Origin: Neobittarella massiliensis (ex Bilen et al. 2018)
Lineage (GTDB): Bacteria > Bacillota > Clostridia > Oscillospirales > Ruminococcaceae
Reading direction: 5' to 3'
DNA length: 64,000 nt
Assembly: GCF_900289145.1 (NCBI RefSeq)
Contig: NZ_OKQO01000002.1
Location: forward strand, 288,926 to 352,925
In this document: piece after piece, positions 35,241-43,583 of the stretch
Numbering within the stretch: the first letter of the stretch is position 1
Layout of the letters: each line of letters starts with the position of its first letter
Translations under genes and position numbers: made by a program
The notes under the pieces: generated by a model
What the model saw: the letters and a program-made list of their open reading frames with translations, nothing else
Databases searched by the model: none
Told to the model about the DNA's origin: nothing

Positions 35241-35515
35241 TATCGGCCGCTCTTTGACACTTGAGCGCGGTGCAGTTTCAGGAACGGATATGCCGCGCGG
35301 AGCGTTTCTCTCCCCTGCCCGCCGACTGTGTGCGGCCGTGAGAGCCGTTGGCGCGCTGGGATAGCCAGAACATTGAATTTTGCACCGGAACCCGGTCACC
35401 CATATCTCGATATTGGGGAACCTGCGCCGATATATGCCGGTGTGCAGCAGTGGTGGCTTTTTGCACGCTATAGACACCCAGCCGCCGGCAGGAGACAGCC
35501 AGCGGGGTGACAGCG
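35241..35515 (+). other. Intergenic region, possibly decayed coding DNA
   Basis: About 275 bases with open frames on both strands but no convincing start, motif or codon pattern. It may be debris connected with the weak open frame that follows. Confidence 0.35.
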
Positions 35516-35788
35516 ATGAATGACAAGCTGGGTATTGAGAGCACAGCGGTCGTGCCCCTGTGCGCGGCAAACTTTTTGGCGGACATACCGGTCGACTGGC
35601 TATATGGCACCTGCCTGTTTCGTGTCGAGATCACCCCCGGTACCGCGGTGCTGCCGTGCACCTTGGTGTGCAGGTTTGTACTGCACGGCCTGACCGGCAG
35701 GCGGCGGCACGGTACACTGTACCCGGTACACGGCACACGGTCGCTTTGGGGTGGCTTTGAGGGGCTTTTTGCACTGGTTGCCGTTTGA
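35516..35788 (+). CDS. Doubtful 90-residue open frame
   Basis: ATG at 35516 with a GGGGTGA-like site gives MNDKLGIESTAVVPLCAANF and a hydrophobic middle (IPVDWLYGTCLFRVEITPG). I do not recognise it, and the C-terminal 25 residues read like non-coding sequence. It may be the start of a broken gene. Listed with low confidence because it is the only possible gene in about 800 bases. Confidence 0.25.
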   Translation: MNDKLGIESTAVVPLCAANFLADIPVDWLYGTCLFRVEITPGTAVLPCTLVCRFVLHGLTGRRRHGTLYPVHGTRSLWGGFEGLFALVAV

Positions 35789-35894
35789 TGGCTTTGGCCG
35801 CCTTTTTGCGGGGCTGGCGGTGGAGTTCTTAGCGCTGCACCACTTCATGCGGCCGCCACAAAAAGGCATAGAGAAAGCGATAAAAGCAGAGAGA

Positions 35895-35938
35895 AACAGG
35901 GGCGGCAGGTACTTATCCAAGTACCTGCCGCCCCTGTT
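35895..35938 (-). terminator. Perfect 20-bp inverted repeat, probable terminator of the AraC-GyrI gene
   Basis: AACAGGGGCGGCAGGTACTT is repeated exactly in inverse after a 4-base loop. On the minus strand it is followed by TCTCTCTGCTTTTATC, a weak U-tract. It lies 40 bp after the AraC-GyrI gene. The stem is much longer than the other terminators here. Confidence 0.65.
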
Positions 35939-35976
35939 GAGGAGTGCCATCTGCGCTGTGTGGCGAGGAGGGACGA

Positions 35977-36825
35977 TTACTTTTTAACGACCGGGATCCA
36001 CACCTCGTATTTGGCGTTTTGCGGGTCGGCGTTGAGGTAGACCTCGACATCGGGACCGCTGGCGTACTCGTAGCCAGAGCTGGGCAGCCATTCGGTGACG
36101 ATGCGCTGCTCCAGCGTTTGGATAGACTGGCCAGTGCCTTCGCCGGGGAATACGGCCCAGGTGGCGGCGGGGACGGTGTAGCGCTCCATACCTGCGGGTG
36201 TGGAGCCGGTAGTGGCCACAGCGATGTAGTAGCGCCACTGCTCGCTGTCGCCGCAGGCGCTGACGCCCAGCATGCCCATGGGCGGAATATCCATCAACTC
36301 CATCAGCCGGGGCAGCGTGCCGTCTTCGGCGATGCGGCCCCAGAGCGCCGGTATCTCCTGAAAGTTTTTTTCGATTTCGCGGTGCAGCGGCACCGAGACA
36401 CCGACGATATCGAAGGCCTCTTTTTTCTCGATCCTGTATTCCATCTGCTCTGCTCCTTTAATAGTGATCTTGAAGCTGATAGGCTGGTAGGAGCGCACCG
36501 GTACACCGCCCTGACGCACCAGCGACGGGGCTGCCCCATGCACGCTTTGAAAGGCGCGGTTAAAGGCGGTGGGCGACGCGTAGCCGTATTTGAGTGCCAC
36601 ATCGGTGATCTTTTGCTGGCCGCCCTGCAGGTCGGCTGCGGCCAGCGTCATGCGCCGACGGCGGATATACTCGGCCAGCGGCACCCCGGCCATATAGCCG
36701 AACATGCGCTGAAAGTGATAGGCCGAGCAACAGGCGATCTGCCCCAGCTGCGCGACGTCTATCTCCCCGTCGAGATTTTCTTCGATGTAGACCATAGCCC
36801 GGTTGAGACGCTCTATCCATTCCAT
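35977..36825 (-). CDS. AraC-family regulator with GyrI-like effector domain
   Basis: A 282-residue regulator. The N-terminal 110 residues form an AraC double HTH (IDVAQLGQIACCSAYHFQRM, KITDVALKYGYASPTAFNRA). From about residue 125 a GyrI-like small-molecule-binding domain follows (MEYRIEKKEAFDIVGVSVPL, WRYYIAVATT, YTVPAATWAVFPGEG, EVWIPVVKK). This Rob-like order is common for regulators that sense amphipathic compounds. The ATG at 36825 has AAGGAG before it; the frame beyond it is ignored. No obvious target operon is adjacent. Confidence 0.92.
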   Translation of the reverse strand: MEWIERLNRAMVYIEENLDGEIDVAQLGQIACCSAYHFQRMFGYMAGVPLAEYIRRRRMTLAAADLQGGQQKITDVALKYGYASPTAFNRAFQSVHGAAPSLVRQGGVPVRSYQPISFKITIKGAEQMEYRIEKKEAFDIVGVSVPLHREIEKNFQEIPALWGRIAEDGTLPRLMELMDIPPMGMLGVSACGDSEQWRYYIAVATTGSTPAGMERYTVPAATWAVFPGEGTGQSIQTLEQRIVTEWLPSSGYEYASGPDVEVYLNADPQNAKYEVWIPVVKK

Positions 36826-36923
36826 ACCATCAAACTCCTTACACAGTAGTATAGACCGCGACAGCTGGGCTGTCCTCTCTTTTACTGCCCGCATATGCGA
36901 GGTAGTACTGCGCTTTACTGCCG

Positions 36924-36964
36924 TACAAAAGATCGGGCCCAGCAGGCGGTCAGCCGCTGGGCCC
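36924..36964 (-). terminator. Terminator after the CarD-like pair
   Basis: GGGCCCAGC pairs with GCTGGGCCC and on the minus strand runs into GATCTTTTGT. Confidence 0.6.
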
Positions 36965-37055
36965 TTACCGCAGCATAAAACGGCGCTGCTTATTATTTTG
37001 ACGGTGTACACATGTACAGGTCAGCGGCAGCTCCCCGTTTGGAGACCGCCGTACC

Positions 37056-37523
37056 TCACCACTCGTCGCTCTCTACTTTTTGGGTGATGTACTGCTCGAC
37101 TTGCTCCAGCGGTATATACAGTGCGATTGCCAGCTGGCCGTGCAGATAGCTCTTGGCCCGCTGACTGTAAGCCTCTTCGTAGGGCTGGGCACAGTGGTCT
37201 TTGCCCCGCAGATAAGCGGTCTTGATGACCCGGACCCACTCCAGCTCATCGAAAGCATCCATGGCCTGTTTGTAAAATTCGCGCCGTACCTTGTTGCTGG
37301 GGGCCTGTATCGTGCGCACTGAACCGATGCGCTCCACCGCCTCTTGCAGTACGGCATCAGGAGCCATCGCCCGGGCGATCTCGCTGTTTGACACAGACGC
37401 GCGCTGCCGGCTGTGGCAGGCTTTGAGCTCTGATCTTTGCCCGCTGCGGCCAGTGACCTGCCAGACGCCGTCACGATCCCGCAGCAGCACATAACTGCCG
37501 TCGGCAAAGATATGTTCGCTCAC
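37056..37523 (-). CDS. CarD-like paralogue (divergent)
   Basis: A 155-residue protein whose C-terminal half can be aligned by eye with the C-terminal helical domain of the upstream CarD protein: REFYKQAMDAFDELEWVRVI and KSYLHGQLAIALYIPLEQVE correspond to EAYRTILAGGDRVQLVQLIK and ERMLYEEFAHVLKIKPQQVL. The N-terminal 50 residues start like a CarD RNA-polymerase-binding domain (FADGSYVLLRDRDGVWQVTG) but then diverge. The GTG at 37523 overlaps the TGA of the preceding gene. It looks like a local duplication that has specialised. Function unknown. Confidence 0.72.
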   Translation of the reverse strand: MSEHIFADGSYVLLRDRDGVWQVTGRSGQRSELKACHSRQRASVSNSEIARAMAPDAVLQEAVERIGSVRTIQAPSNKVRREFYKQAMDAFDELEWVRVIKTAYLRGKDHCAQPYEEAYSQRAKSYLHGQLAIALYIPLEQVEQYITQKVESDEW

Positions 37524-38035
37524 TGTATCTTGTCCTCTACCTCGATCTGCTCGACGATAAGCGGCAGCACCTGCTGGGGTTTGATCTTGAGCACGTGGGC
37601 GAACTCCTCGTACAGCATGCGCTCGGCCTCTTTCATGAAGTGCTCGTCGGAGGCGTGCAGCTTGCGGCCCTTTTGCTGCTGCAGCTGCTGGTGGGTATAC
37701 AGCGTTTTGATGAGCTGTACCAGCTGCACCCGGTCGCCGCCGGCCAGAATGGTGCGGTAGGCCTCGCGCCGCTGATTTTCGTCCTCGATCCAGATATTCT
37801 CTTTGTCGGGCATAGAGCGTATGAGCGCGTAGATCTCTTCTGCCGAGAGGATACGCCGCATTTTATCGCACAATTTTTGGTTGGCCGCCGGCACGAAGAT
37901 CGTAGATTTCTCGTCGTAGACCGGCCGCAGTACATAGTATTCCTCTTTGTTGCCGCACAGATCCATCACGCTGATCTCGGCGATGCGGCACACGCCTTGG
38001 GCGCCATATAACACCGTATCGTTTTGCTGAAACAT
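37520..38035 (-). CDS. CarD/CdnL-family RNA polymerase-binding regulator
   Basis: A 171-residue protein. The N-terminal Tudor-like domain has the CarD/TRCF hallmark FQQNDTVLYGAQGVCRIAEI, then YYVLRPVYDEKSTIFVPA. The C-terminal part is a helical DNA-binding domain. CarD binds the RNA polymerase beta subunit and stabilises open complexes at many promoters. A promoter lies at 38165-38194. First gene of a two-gene operon with its paralogue. Confidence 0.88.
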   Translation of the reverse strand: MFQQNDTVLYGAQGVCRIAEISVMDLCGNKEEYYVLRPVYDEKSTIFVPAANQKLCDKMRRILSAEEIYALIRSMPDKENIWIEDENQRREAYRTILAGGDRVQLVQLIKTLYTHQQLQQQKGRKLHASDEHFMKEAERMLYEEFAHVLKIKPQQVLPLIVEQIEVEDKIQ

Positions 38036-38164
38036 TTACCCCTCAGTCCTCTCTGAACGCCCGGCAGAACAGAGCACTGTTCTGCTACAAAAAAACGCAC
38101 AGCCCACTGGCAAGACCGGCACTCGCGCCGTCTTATCAGCAAACCGCACATTGTGTGTAGCTAT

Positions 38165-38194
38165 ATTATAACATTTTGACGCGGGAATTGTCAT
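38165..38194 (-). promoter_or_regulatory. Promoter of the CarD operon
   Basis: Minus strand ATGACA, 18 bp, TATAAT, about 130 bp before the carD start. Confidence 0.6.
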
Positions 38195-38347
38195 AGGCAT
38201 TTTCCCCAAACATAGGCTATGAAGCAGGTTTATCCGCCCTAAAAGCGCTTGTCCAGCCGGTTTTGGGGGACACTTTTGCCGCCGGGGCCAAAAAAGCTAT
38301 TTTTGAGGGGGAGCAGGCAAACGGTAGACAGGGAATATATAAAGGCG

Positions 38348-38383
38348 AAAAAAGCACCTGTCGCAACCGACAAGTGCTTTTTT
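38348..38383 (-). terminator. Terminator of tRNA cluster 1
   Basis: On the minus strand AAAGCACTTGTCG pairs with CGACAGGTGCTTT, then a T-run, directly after the last tRNA. Confidence 0.9.
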
Positions 38384-38459
38384 TGGAGCGGGTTACGAGG
38401 CTCGAACTCGCTACCTCCACCTTGGCAAGGTGGCGCTCTACCAGATGAGCTAAACCCGC
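38384..38459 (-). tRNA. tRNA-Gly (GCC), copy 1
   Basis: A 76-nt cloverleaf starting GCGGGTTTAGCTC and ending AACCCGCTCCA with encoded CCA. The anticodon loop is TTGCCAA. Its sequence is the same as the copies at 38596 and 46844. Last gene of cluster 1. Confidence 0.97.
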
Positions 38460-38463
38460 ATAT

Positions 38464-38537
38464 TGGAGGCGCCACCCAGAATTGAACTGGGGATAAAGGT
38501 TTTGCAGACCTCTGCCTTACCGCTTGGCTATGGCGCC
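38464..38537 (-). tRNA. tRNA-Cys (GCA)
   Basis: A 74-nt cloverleaf starting GGCGCCATAGCC with encoded CCA; the anticodon loop is TCTGCAA. Confidence 0.97.
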
Positions 38538-38595
38538 TTATACACCGATCGAACGACCGGTTTACAATGAGACAAGTGCTTTGCACCCGTTTTAC

Positions 38596-38671
38596 TGGAG
38601 CGGGTTACGAGGCTCGAACTCGCTACCTCCACCTTGGCAAGGTGGCGCTCTACCAGATGAGCTAAACCCGC
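38596..38671 (-). tRNA. tRNA-Gly (GCC), copy 2
   Basis: Identical in sequence to the tRNA at 38384. Separated from tRNA-Cys by a 58-bp spacer. Confidence 0.97.
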
Positions 38672-38683
38672 ACAATAAAACTC

Positions 38684-38759
<76 letters not shown>

Positions 38760-38764
38760 ATAAT

Positions 38765-38841
38765 TGGCGACCCGAAAGGGGCTCGAACCCTCGACCTCTA
38801 GCGTGACAGGCTAGCGTTCTAACCAACTGAACTATCGGGCC
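38765..38841 (-). tRNA. tRNA-Asp (GTC)
   Basis: A 77-nt cloverleaf starting GGCCCGATAGTTC with encoded CCA; the anticodon loop is CTGTCAC. Confidence 0.97.
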
Positions 38842-38846
38842 ACAAA

Positions 38847-38922
38847 TGGTGGGAACAACAGGGCTCGAACCTGTGACCCCCTGCTTGTAAGGCAGATGCT
38901 CTCCCAGCTGAGCTATGCTCCC
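38847..38922 (-). tRNA. tRNA-Val (TAC)
   Basis: A 76-nt cloverleaf starting GGGAGCATAGCTC with encoded CCA; the anticodon loop is CTTACAA. First gene of cluster 1. Confidence 0.97.
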
Positions 38923-38956
38923 GTTGTGTCGCTTTGTCTCCCCAGCGACGAGATTT

Positions 38957-38985
38957 ATTGTACTATACCGGTGGTAGAAAGTCAA
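38957..38985 (-). promoter_or_regulatory. Promoter of tRNA cluster 1
   Basis: Minus strand TTGACT, 17 bp, TACAAT, 35 bp before tRNA-Val. Confidence 0.85.
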
Positions 38986-39209
38986 CACTTTTTTTACATT
39001 TTCTTTCTGTAATTCCACCAGCTATTTCCTGTTATTTGATGATACCGCACGAGGAAGCCAAAAACCGCTGGCCGGCCGGTATTAAAAATATGCGGCGGAT
39101 CTGCCGCCAGGCGCAAGACTGGCCGATTTTTGCCCACACTATATACATGGGGCGCAACGGCCCCCCTTTTTAAAGCGGCAATATTATTTTACCGAAAGGC
39201 GGCGATCGT

Positions 39210-39410
39210 ATGCAAGAAAAAAATATCCTCTCGGACCTGCCCATGGGATTTGGGATGGCTCTGGCACAAAATGTACCCGCTATGGAGCACTTTTCTGCCC
39301 TGCCGGCAGCAGCGCAACAGCGGATCATCGACGGCACCCATCAGGTGACCTCGAAAAAAGAGATGGCACGCTATGTACAGCAGCTGGCCGACGGCGGGAC
39401 CGGCCGGTAG
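39210..39410 (+). CDS. Small conserved-looking protein
   Basis: A 66-residue protein with LSDLPMGFGMALAQNVPAME and the helical end VTSKKEMARYVQQLADG. This layout (short helix, MALA-N-x-AM, then TSKxEM) is familiar from small clostridial proteins of unknown function. The ribosome site is weak (AAAGGCGG). A bidirectional terminator follows. Confidence 0.65.
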   Translation: MQEKNILSDLPMGFGMALAQNVPAMEHFSALPAAAQQRIIDGTHQVTSKKEMARYVQQLADGGTGR

Positions 39411-39414
39411 GCGC

Positions 39415-39468
39415 AAAAAAAGAGCGGTCGTTCGTGCAGTGGAAAGATAGGCGCGGGCCGCTCTTTTT
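39415..39468. terminator. Terminator between the small gene and the helicase gene
   Basis: AAAGAGCGG pairs with CCGCTCTTT across a long loop, with A and T runs on the two sides. Confidence 0.65.
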
Positions 39469-39486
39469 ACATAACAGCAGCCTCCG

Positions 39487-41862
39487 TCACCCACCGCTCT
39501 GGTTACCGCCGGATGCCGGCGGCTGCCAAAAAGCCTGTACGGCGCCGGATATGGCCTCTACTGAATCGGCGCGGGCAAAACCCTGCCAGTGGGCCGGAAA
39601 GAGCATCTGGTAACGGGGCGACAAAAAGCGGTCGTCGATGAGCAGCACCACTCCGCGGTCGCGCTCGTCGCGAATGACCCGGCCGGCGGCTTGCAGCACC
39701 TTGTTCATGCCCGGAAACTGATAGGCAAAAGCGAAGCCCTGACGGTTTTTTTGATCGTAGTAGTCGCGCATGGCGTCGAGCTCCGTGCCCAGCTGAGGCA
39801 GGCCCACCCCCACGATCACAGTGCCGATGAGCCGATCGCCCACCAGGTCGATCCCCTCCCCGAACACGCCCCCCAGTACACAAAAACCGACCAGCGTGTC
39901 GCCGCCGCTGTCGAAGCGCTGCAAGAATGCTGTTCGGGCCTCCTCATCCATGCCCGGCTGCTGGCACAGCTGCGGGATATGGGGGTACTGGGCGCCAAAC
40001 AGGTCGCTGACCTGCTGCAGATAGCTGTAGGAGGGGAAATAGACCATATAATGCCCCGGCCGGCCCCCGGCCACGGCGGCGATACAGTCGGCCACGGCCG
40101 GGGCGCTCTGTTGGCGGTGCTGGTAGCGGGTGCTGAGGGCCCCGTTTACCAGCAGACACAGATTTTTGCGGGGAAACGGCGATGGCAGCTGGTATTTTTT
40201 GGATCGCTCATCGGCGCCCAGCACCTGGGCGTAAAAGCTGAGCGGTGAGAAAGTGGCCGAAAAGAGCACCGCCGCCCGCCCCTTTTTCATGGCCTGCTGC
40301 AATAAGTGGGCGGGATCGAGACACAGCTGCTGTACCACCACTTCGCTGCCGAAGGCGCGCACCAGCAGGATGTAGCGCTCGTCGAACAGTGAGGCGGTGC
40401 GCAGGTAGTCCTCGATGGCGAAGTACTGCTCGAGTACCGGCTGCTCGAGCGCGTGGCCGCGGTGCTCCTCGAGCCACTGGGCACAGGACGCCGAGCAGCC
40501 CTGCAAAAGAGATATGAGCTCCTCATCCTGCCTCTTTTGGGTGTAACCGCCCCCCTGCTCCTGGCACTGCTTGCGCCGTGCCACCAGCGCTGTATTGACT
40601 TTACCCAGTGCGCGAAACAGCTGCCGCTGCTCTTTGCCCAGCTGACGGCGCAGCTGCAGCAGATCGGATTTGCGCAGGCGGGCGGAGTACATCTCCCGCG
40701 CGCGGTCGGGCAGGTTGTGGGCCTCGTCGATCAAAAAGACATAGGGGCCGCCATCGTCGGCAAAAAAGCGCTTGAGAGCTACGGTGGGATCGAACAGGTA
40801 GTTGTAGTCGCCTATGATGCAGTCGCACCAGAGAGAGCAGTCGAGCCCCAGCTCGAAGGGGCACACCCGGTTTTGGCGGGCGGTATCTTCCAGCACCTGG
40901 CGGGTGATGTGGTCGTGCTGCTGGAGCAGCTGGTACAGCGCGTCGCCGGCGCGGTCGTAGTGACCGTCGGCATAGGGGCAGTGGTCGGGGTCGCAGTGGC
41001 GCTCCTCTAAAAAGCAGATCTTGTCTTTGGCGGTGAGCGCCACCGTTTTGGCCCGCAGGCCGCCGGCGGCCATGTGCTCAACAGCTTGTAAGGCGGCCCC
41101 GGCGGTGGTATTTTTGGCGGTGAGATAAAAGATCTTCTCGCATAGTCCCTCCCCCAGCGACTTAAAGGCGGGAAACAGCGTGGAGGCCGTTTTGCCGATG
41201 CCGGTGGGGGCCTGGCAGTACAGACGACTGCCGGCCTGTACCGTACGGTACACCGCCACGGCCAGCTGCCGCTGCCCGGGCCGGTAATTGGCAAAGGGAA
41301 AAGACAGATCGCGGATAGACTGATCGCGCAGCGCCGACCAGTCGAGCTGAAATTGGGCCCAGACCCGGTATTTTTCGAGCAGGCCGACAAAGTACTCCTC
41401 CAGCTGCAGGGCGGTGTAAGTGCGCTGAAAGCGGCGGACCTGCCGGGTGTCGATCTGGTAGTAGGTGAGCTGTACCCCCATGCCCGGCAACTCGTTTTGC
41501 CGGCAGTAGATATGGGCGTAGCACATGGCCTGCGCCCAGTGCATGGGGTCAAAATCCTCGTGCAGCAGCTCAAAGCTGACCGCGGTGGTCTTGATCTCGT
41601 CCACTGTAAACTGGCCGTCTTGCTCGAATATACCGTCAGCGCGGCCCTCGACGGTAAACAGAAACCCGCCGTGGGCGACGTCGATGCGCAGCGCCACCTC
41701 GGCCTGATAGTCATCGCCGGCCTGCCGCTGTAAGCGGCGGTGGATGCGCGACCCCTCGGCCGCCCGGTCGGGGCCGGTATAGCGGCTGTCGATACTGCCG
41801 CACTGCGCGGTCATGGCCACCAGCTTTTTGACCGGCAATTTGATCTGGCGCAGTGCTGGCAC
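39487..41862 (-). CDS. PD-(D/E)XK nuclease fused to Rad3/XPD-like helicase
   Basis: A 791-residue protein. The N-terminal 190 residues look like a Cas4/RecB-type nuclease (EGRADGIF followed by FTVDEIKTTAV, the D...ExK motif). The helicase has QAPTGIGKTASTLFP (Walker A), an iron-sulfur-type Cys set (CFLEERHCDPDHCPYADGH, then VCPFELGLDCSLWCDC), VFLIDEAHNLPDRA (DEAH box), and C-terminal motifs GGVFGEGIDLVGD and QAAGRVIRDERDRG. The GTG at 41862 follows GAGGGGGG by 7 bp; the frame continues upstream. Probably acts in DNA repair, opening 5' flaps or damaged duplex; the exact role is unknown. Confidence 0.88.
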   Translation of the reverse strand: MPALRQIKLPVKKLVAMTAQCGSIDSRYTGPDRAAEGSRIHRRLQRQAGDDYQAEVALRIDVAHGGFLFTVEGRADGIFEQDGQFTVDEIKTTAVSFELLHEDFDPMHWAQAMCYAHIYCRQNELPGMGVQLTYYQIDTRQVRRFQRTYTALQLEEYFVGLLEKYRVWAQFQLDWSALRDQSIRDLSFPFANYRPGQRQLAVAVYRTVQAGSRLYCQAPTGIGKTASTLFPAFKSLGEGLCEKIFYLTAKNTTAGAALQAVEHMAAGGLRAKTVALTAKDKICFLEERHCDPDHCPYADGHYDRAGDALYQLLQQHDHITRQVLEDTARQNRVCPFELGLDCSLWCDCIIGDYNYLFDPTVALKRFFADDGGPYVFLIDEAHNLPDRAREMYSARLRKSDLLQLRRQLGKEQRQLFRALGKVNTALVARRKQCQEQGGGYTQKRQDEELISLLQGCSASCAQWLEEHRGHALEQPVLEQYFAIEDYLRTASLFDERYILLVRAFGSEVVVQQLCLDPAHLLQQAMKKGRAAVLFSATFSPLSFYAQVLGADERSKKYQLPSPFPRKNLCLLVNGALSTRYQHRQQSAPAVADCIAAVAGGRPGHYMVYFPSYSYLQQVSDLFGAQYPHIPQLCQQPGMDEEARTAFLQRFDSGGDTLVGFCVLGGVFGEGIDLVGDRLIGTVIVGVGLPQLGTELDAMRDYYDQKNRQGFAFAYQFPGMNKVLQAAGRVIRDERDRGVVLLIDDRFLSPRYQMLFPAHWQGFARADSVEAISGAVQAFWQPPASGGNQSGG

Positions 41863-42028
41863 GGCAGTTCCCCCCTCTATCGGTAGTGCTGTAGTGTTGT
41901 GTGCGCCCATATAGGGCGACACAAAAATTTAACGGACTTTTCACCTGCCGCTCAAATACTCGACACCCGCTGTTCAGCATCGGCCACTATACTCGATCTC
42001 ATCACAGGTGGCGGGAGGTGCGGTACGG

Positions 42029-42199
42029 ATGCGGGCGGAAAAGCGGATGCTGACCTGGTTTATTCTATCGATCCTGGTGCTGGGTATGCTGTACTGGCTC
42101 TCTTTTGCTCTGGCGCCGACCGGCGCCCGGGCAGCAGAGATACCCGCCGACGACCAGCGGCCCACCGCCGGCTGCAGCAGCTATCAACGCGGCTCATAG
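42029..42199 (+). CDS. Small single-span membrane protein
   Basis: A 56-residue open frame: short basic start (MRAEKRM), one membrane helix (LTWFILSILVLGMLYWLSFAL) and a hydrophilic tail. GGGAGG lies 10 bp before the ATG, a little far. A terminator follows. Probably real, but without homology that I can name. Confidence 0.5.
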   Translation: MRAEKRMLTWFILSILVLGMLYWLSFALAPTGARAAEIPADDQRPTAGCSSYQRGS

Positions 42200-42253
42200 A
42201 CCGTGCTCTTTTTCTGTTCTCCCCTTTTTGACCGCCACACGGAGACTTGGCCG

Positions 42254-42309
42254 ACAGGCGCCCACGGCCCGGCTAGAACAGCCTGGGGCGGGGCGCCTGT
42301 TGTTTTTAT
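42254..42309 (+). terminator. Terminator after the small membrane protein
   Basis: ACAGGCGCC pairs with GGCGCCTGT, then TGTTTTTATT. Confidence 0.75.
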
Positions 42310-42322
42310 TGGAGATGGCAGT

Positions 42323-42874
42323 TTAGAGCAGCGCGGGGTCGTACTGGGCGCGGCTGCCGCCTACGAACTTGAGCCGGGTACGGGCGCAGACCAGATTGGC
42401 CCGGCCGATCTGCCGCACAGAGAGCCGCACCGGCACAGCTACCGGCCGCAGATGCATGCCGATAAGCGTGTCGCCGATATCTATGCCCGCGTGGGCCTGT
42501 ATCCGCTCTACGGCTACCGGGTCGGCAAAAGCTTTATAGGCGGCGGTGGCAAAGGAGCCGCCGGCTTTGGGCTGGGGCACGGCGTTTACCTGCGGCAGAC
42601 CATAAGCCTCGGCGGCGGCGCGCTCGACGATGAGCGCGCGGTTGAGATGCTCACAGCACTGGGCCGCCAGATAGATGCCGTTTTCTTTTAGCGTTGGGTA
42701 GAGGCCGCTGAAAATGGCCTGGGCGATATCGGTGCTGGAGTGGGAGCCGATCTGCTGGCCCGCCACCTCGCTGGAGGAACAGCCCACCACCAGTATTTGG
42801 CCGGGCTGCAGCTTAGCCACCTGTAAGAGCTGGCTGACCGCGTGCAGGGCCTGCTGTGTGATTTCTTGATACAT
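42323..42874 (-). CDS. UPF0340 (TIGR01440/YwlG) family protein
   Basis: A 183-residue cytoplasmic protein. ILVVGCSSSEVAGQQIGSHS near residue 30, AAQCCEHLNRALIVER and NAVPQPKAGGSFATAAY are the family marks; GIDIGDTLIGMHLRPVAVPV lies in the C-terminal half. The family is widespread in Firmicutes with no proven activity. The ATG at 42874 behind GAGGTG is chosen; a GTG lies 9 bp upstream. Confidence 0.93.
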   Translation of the reverse strand: MYQEITQQALHAVSQLLQVAKLQPGQILVVGCSSSEVAGQQIGSHSSTDIAQAIFSGLYPTLKENGIYLAAQCCEHLNRALIVERAAAEAYGLPQVNAVPQPKAGGSFATAAYKAFADPVAVERIQAHAGIDIGDTLIGMHLRPVAVPVRLSVRQIGRANLVCARTRLKFVGGSRAQYDPALL

Positions 42875-43057
42875 GCCGATCACCTCGTAGGCTAAAGATC
42901 ATCTGTAAGCGCCGGTAAGAAACCGGCTTTTTTAACAGTATACCACGCTGGACCGAGTGGCGAAAGGGGCGAGCGGTTGCAAAACCGCCCGTATTTGCGT
43001 ATGATAGGCGTTGGCGGCAGGGCTGCCAAAAGACTATGTAAGACGGGATGTGGTACT

Positions 43058-43528
43058 GTGACCGCACAGAGAAAGCGACAGCTGTTTTGGACGGTGCTGA
43101 CTGCCGGTTATCTGCTGTTTATCTTTTTTAATTCGCTGCAGACGGCGCAGGTATCGGGACAGCGCAGTTTGGGTGTGGTGGCCCATATCAACCGGCTGCT
43201 GGAGAACTGGTCGATCCCGCTGGCGGTGACCGACCACCTGGTGCGAAAGAGCGCCCATTTTGCCGAGTACGCGCTGTATGGGCTGCTGCTGGCGGTGACG
43301 CTGGGGCAGTATACCAGGCGCCTGTGGCCCCACCTGTTCACCATATTTTTTTGCGGGCTGGCCGGGGCGCTGTGCGACGAGACGATCCAGCTTTTTGTGC
43401 CCGGGCGCAGCGGACAGGTGAGCGATGTGCTGCTGGATTTTGCCGGCGTGCTGGCCGGCATTCTGCTGTGTTTGCTGTGCCGCACCGCATACCGGCGCCG
43501 CGACAAAAAGCCAAATAGCAGGACATGA
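43058..43528 (+). CDS. VanZ-like family membrane protein
   Basis: A 156-residue protein with four hydrophobic helices. The VanZ pattern is clear: RKSAHFAEYALYGLLLAV, then CDETIQLFVPGRSGQVSDVL. VanZ of enterococci raises teicoplanin resistance, but most members of the family have unknown roles. GTG start at 43058. Convergent with fbp, with a shared terminator. Confidence 0.9.
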   Translation: MTAQRKRQLFWTVLTAGYLLFIFFNSLQTAQVSGQRSLGVVAHINRLLENWSIPLAVTDHLVRKSAHFAEYALYGLLLAVTLGQYTRRLWPHLFTIFFCGLAGALCDETIQLFVPGRSGQVSDVLLDFAGVLAGILLCLLCRTAYRRRDKKPNSRT

Positions 43529-43536
43529 CACATGAT

Positions 43537-43583
43537 AAAGAGCCGGACTGCGGTGGCGGGAAGCCACTCGGTCCGGCTCTTTT
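43537..43583. terminator. Bidirectional terminator between vanZ-like gene and fbp
   Basis: AAAGAGCCGGAC pairs with GTCCGGCTCTTT, with TTTTT after it, overlapping the end of fbp. Confidence 0.88.

Noticed and set aside
34990..35300. A DGR template repeat downstream of the lectin-fold gene
   Set aside because: No stretch after 35135 repeats the end of the gene, and no reverse-transcriptase motif (such as YxDD in a long frame) lies nearby.
39032..39172. A 45-codon open frame after tRNA cluster 1 (MIPHEEAKNRW...)
   Set aside because: No ribosome site and no recognisable family; it lies in the upstream region of a small gene.
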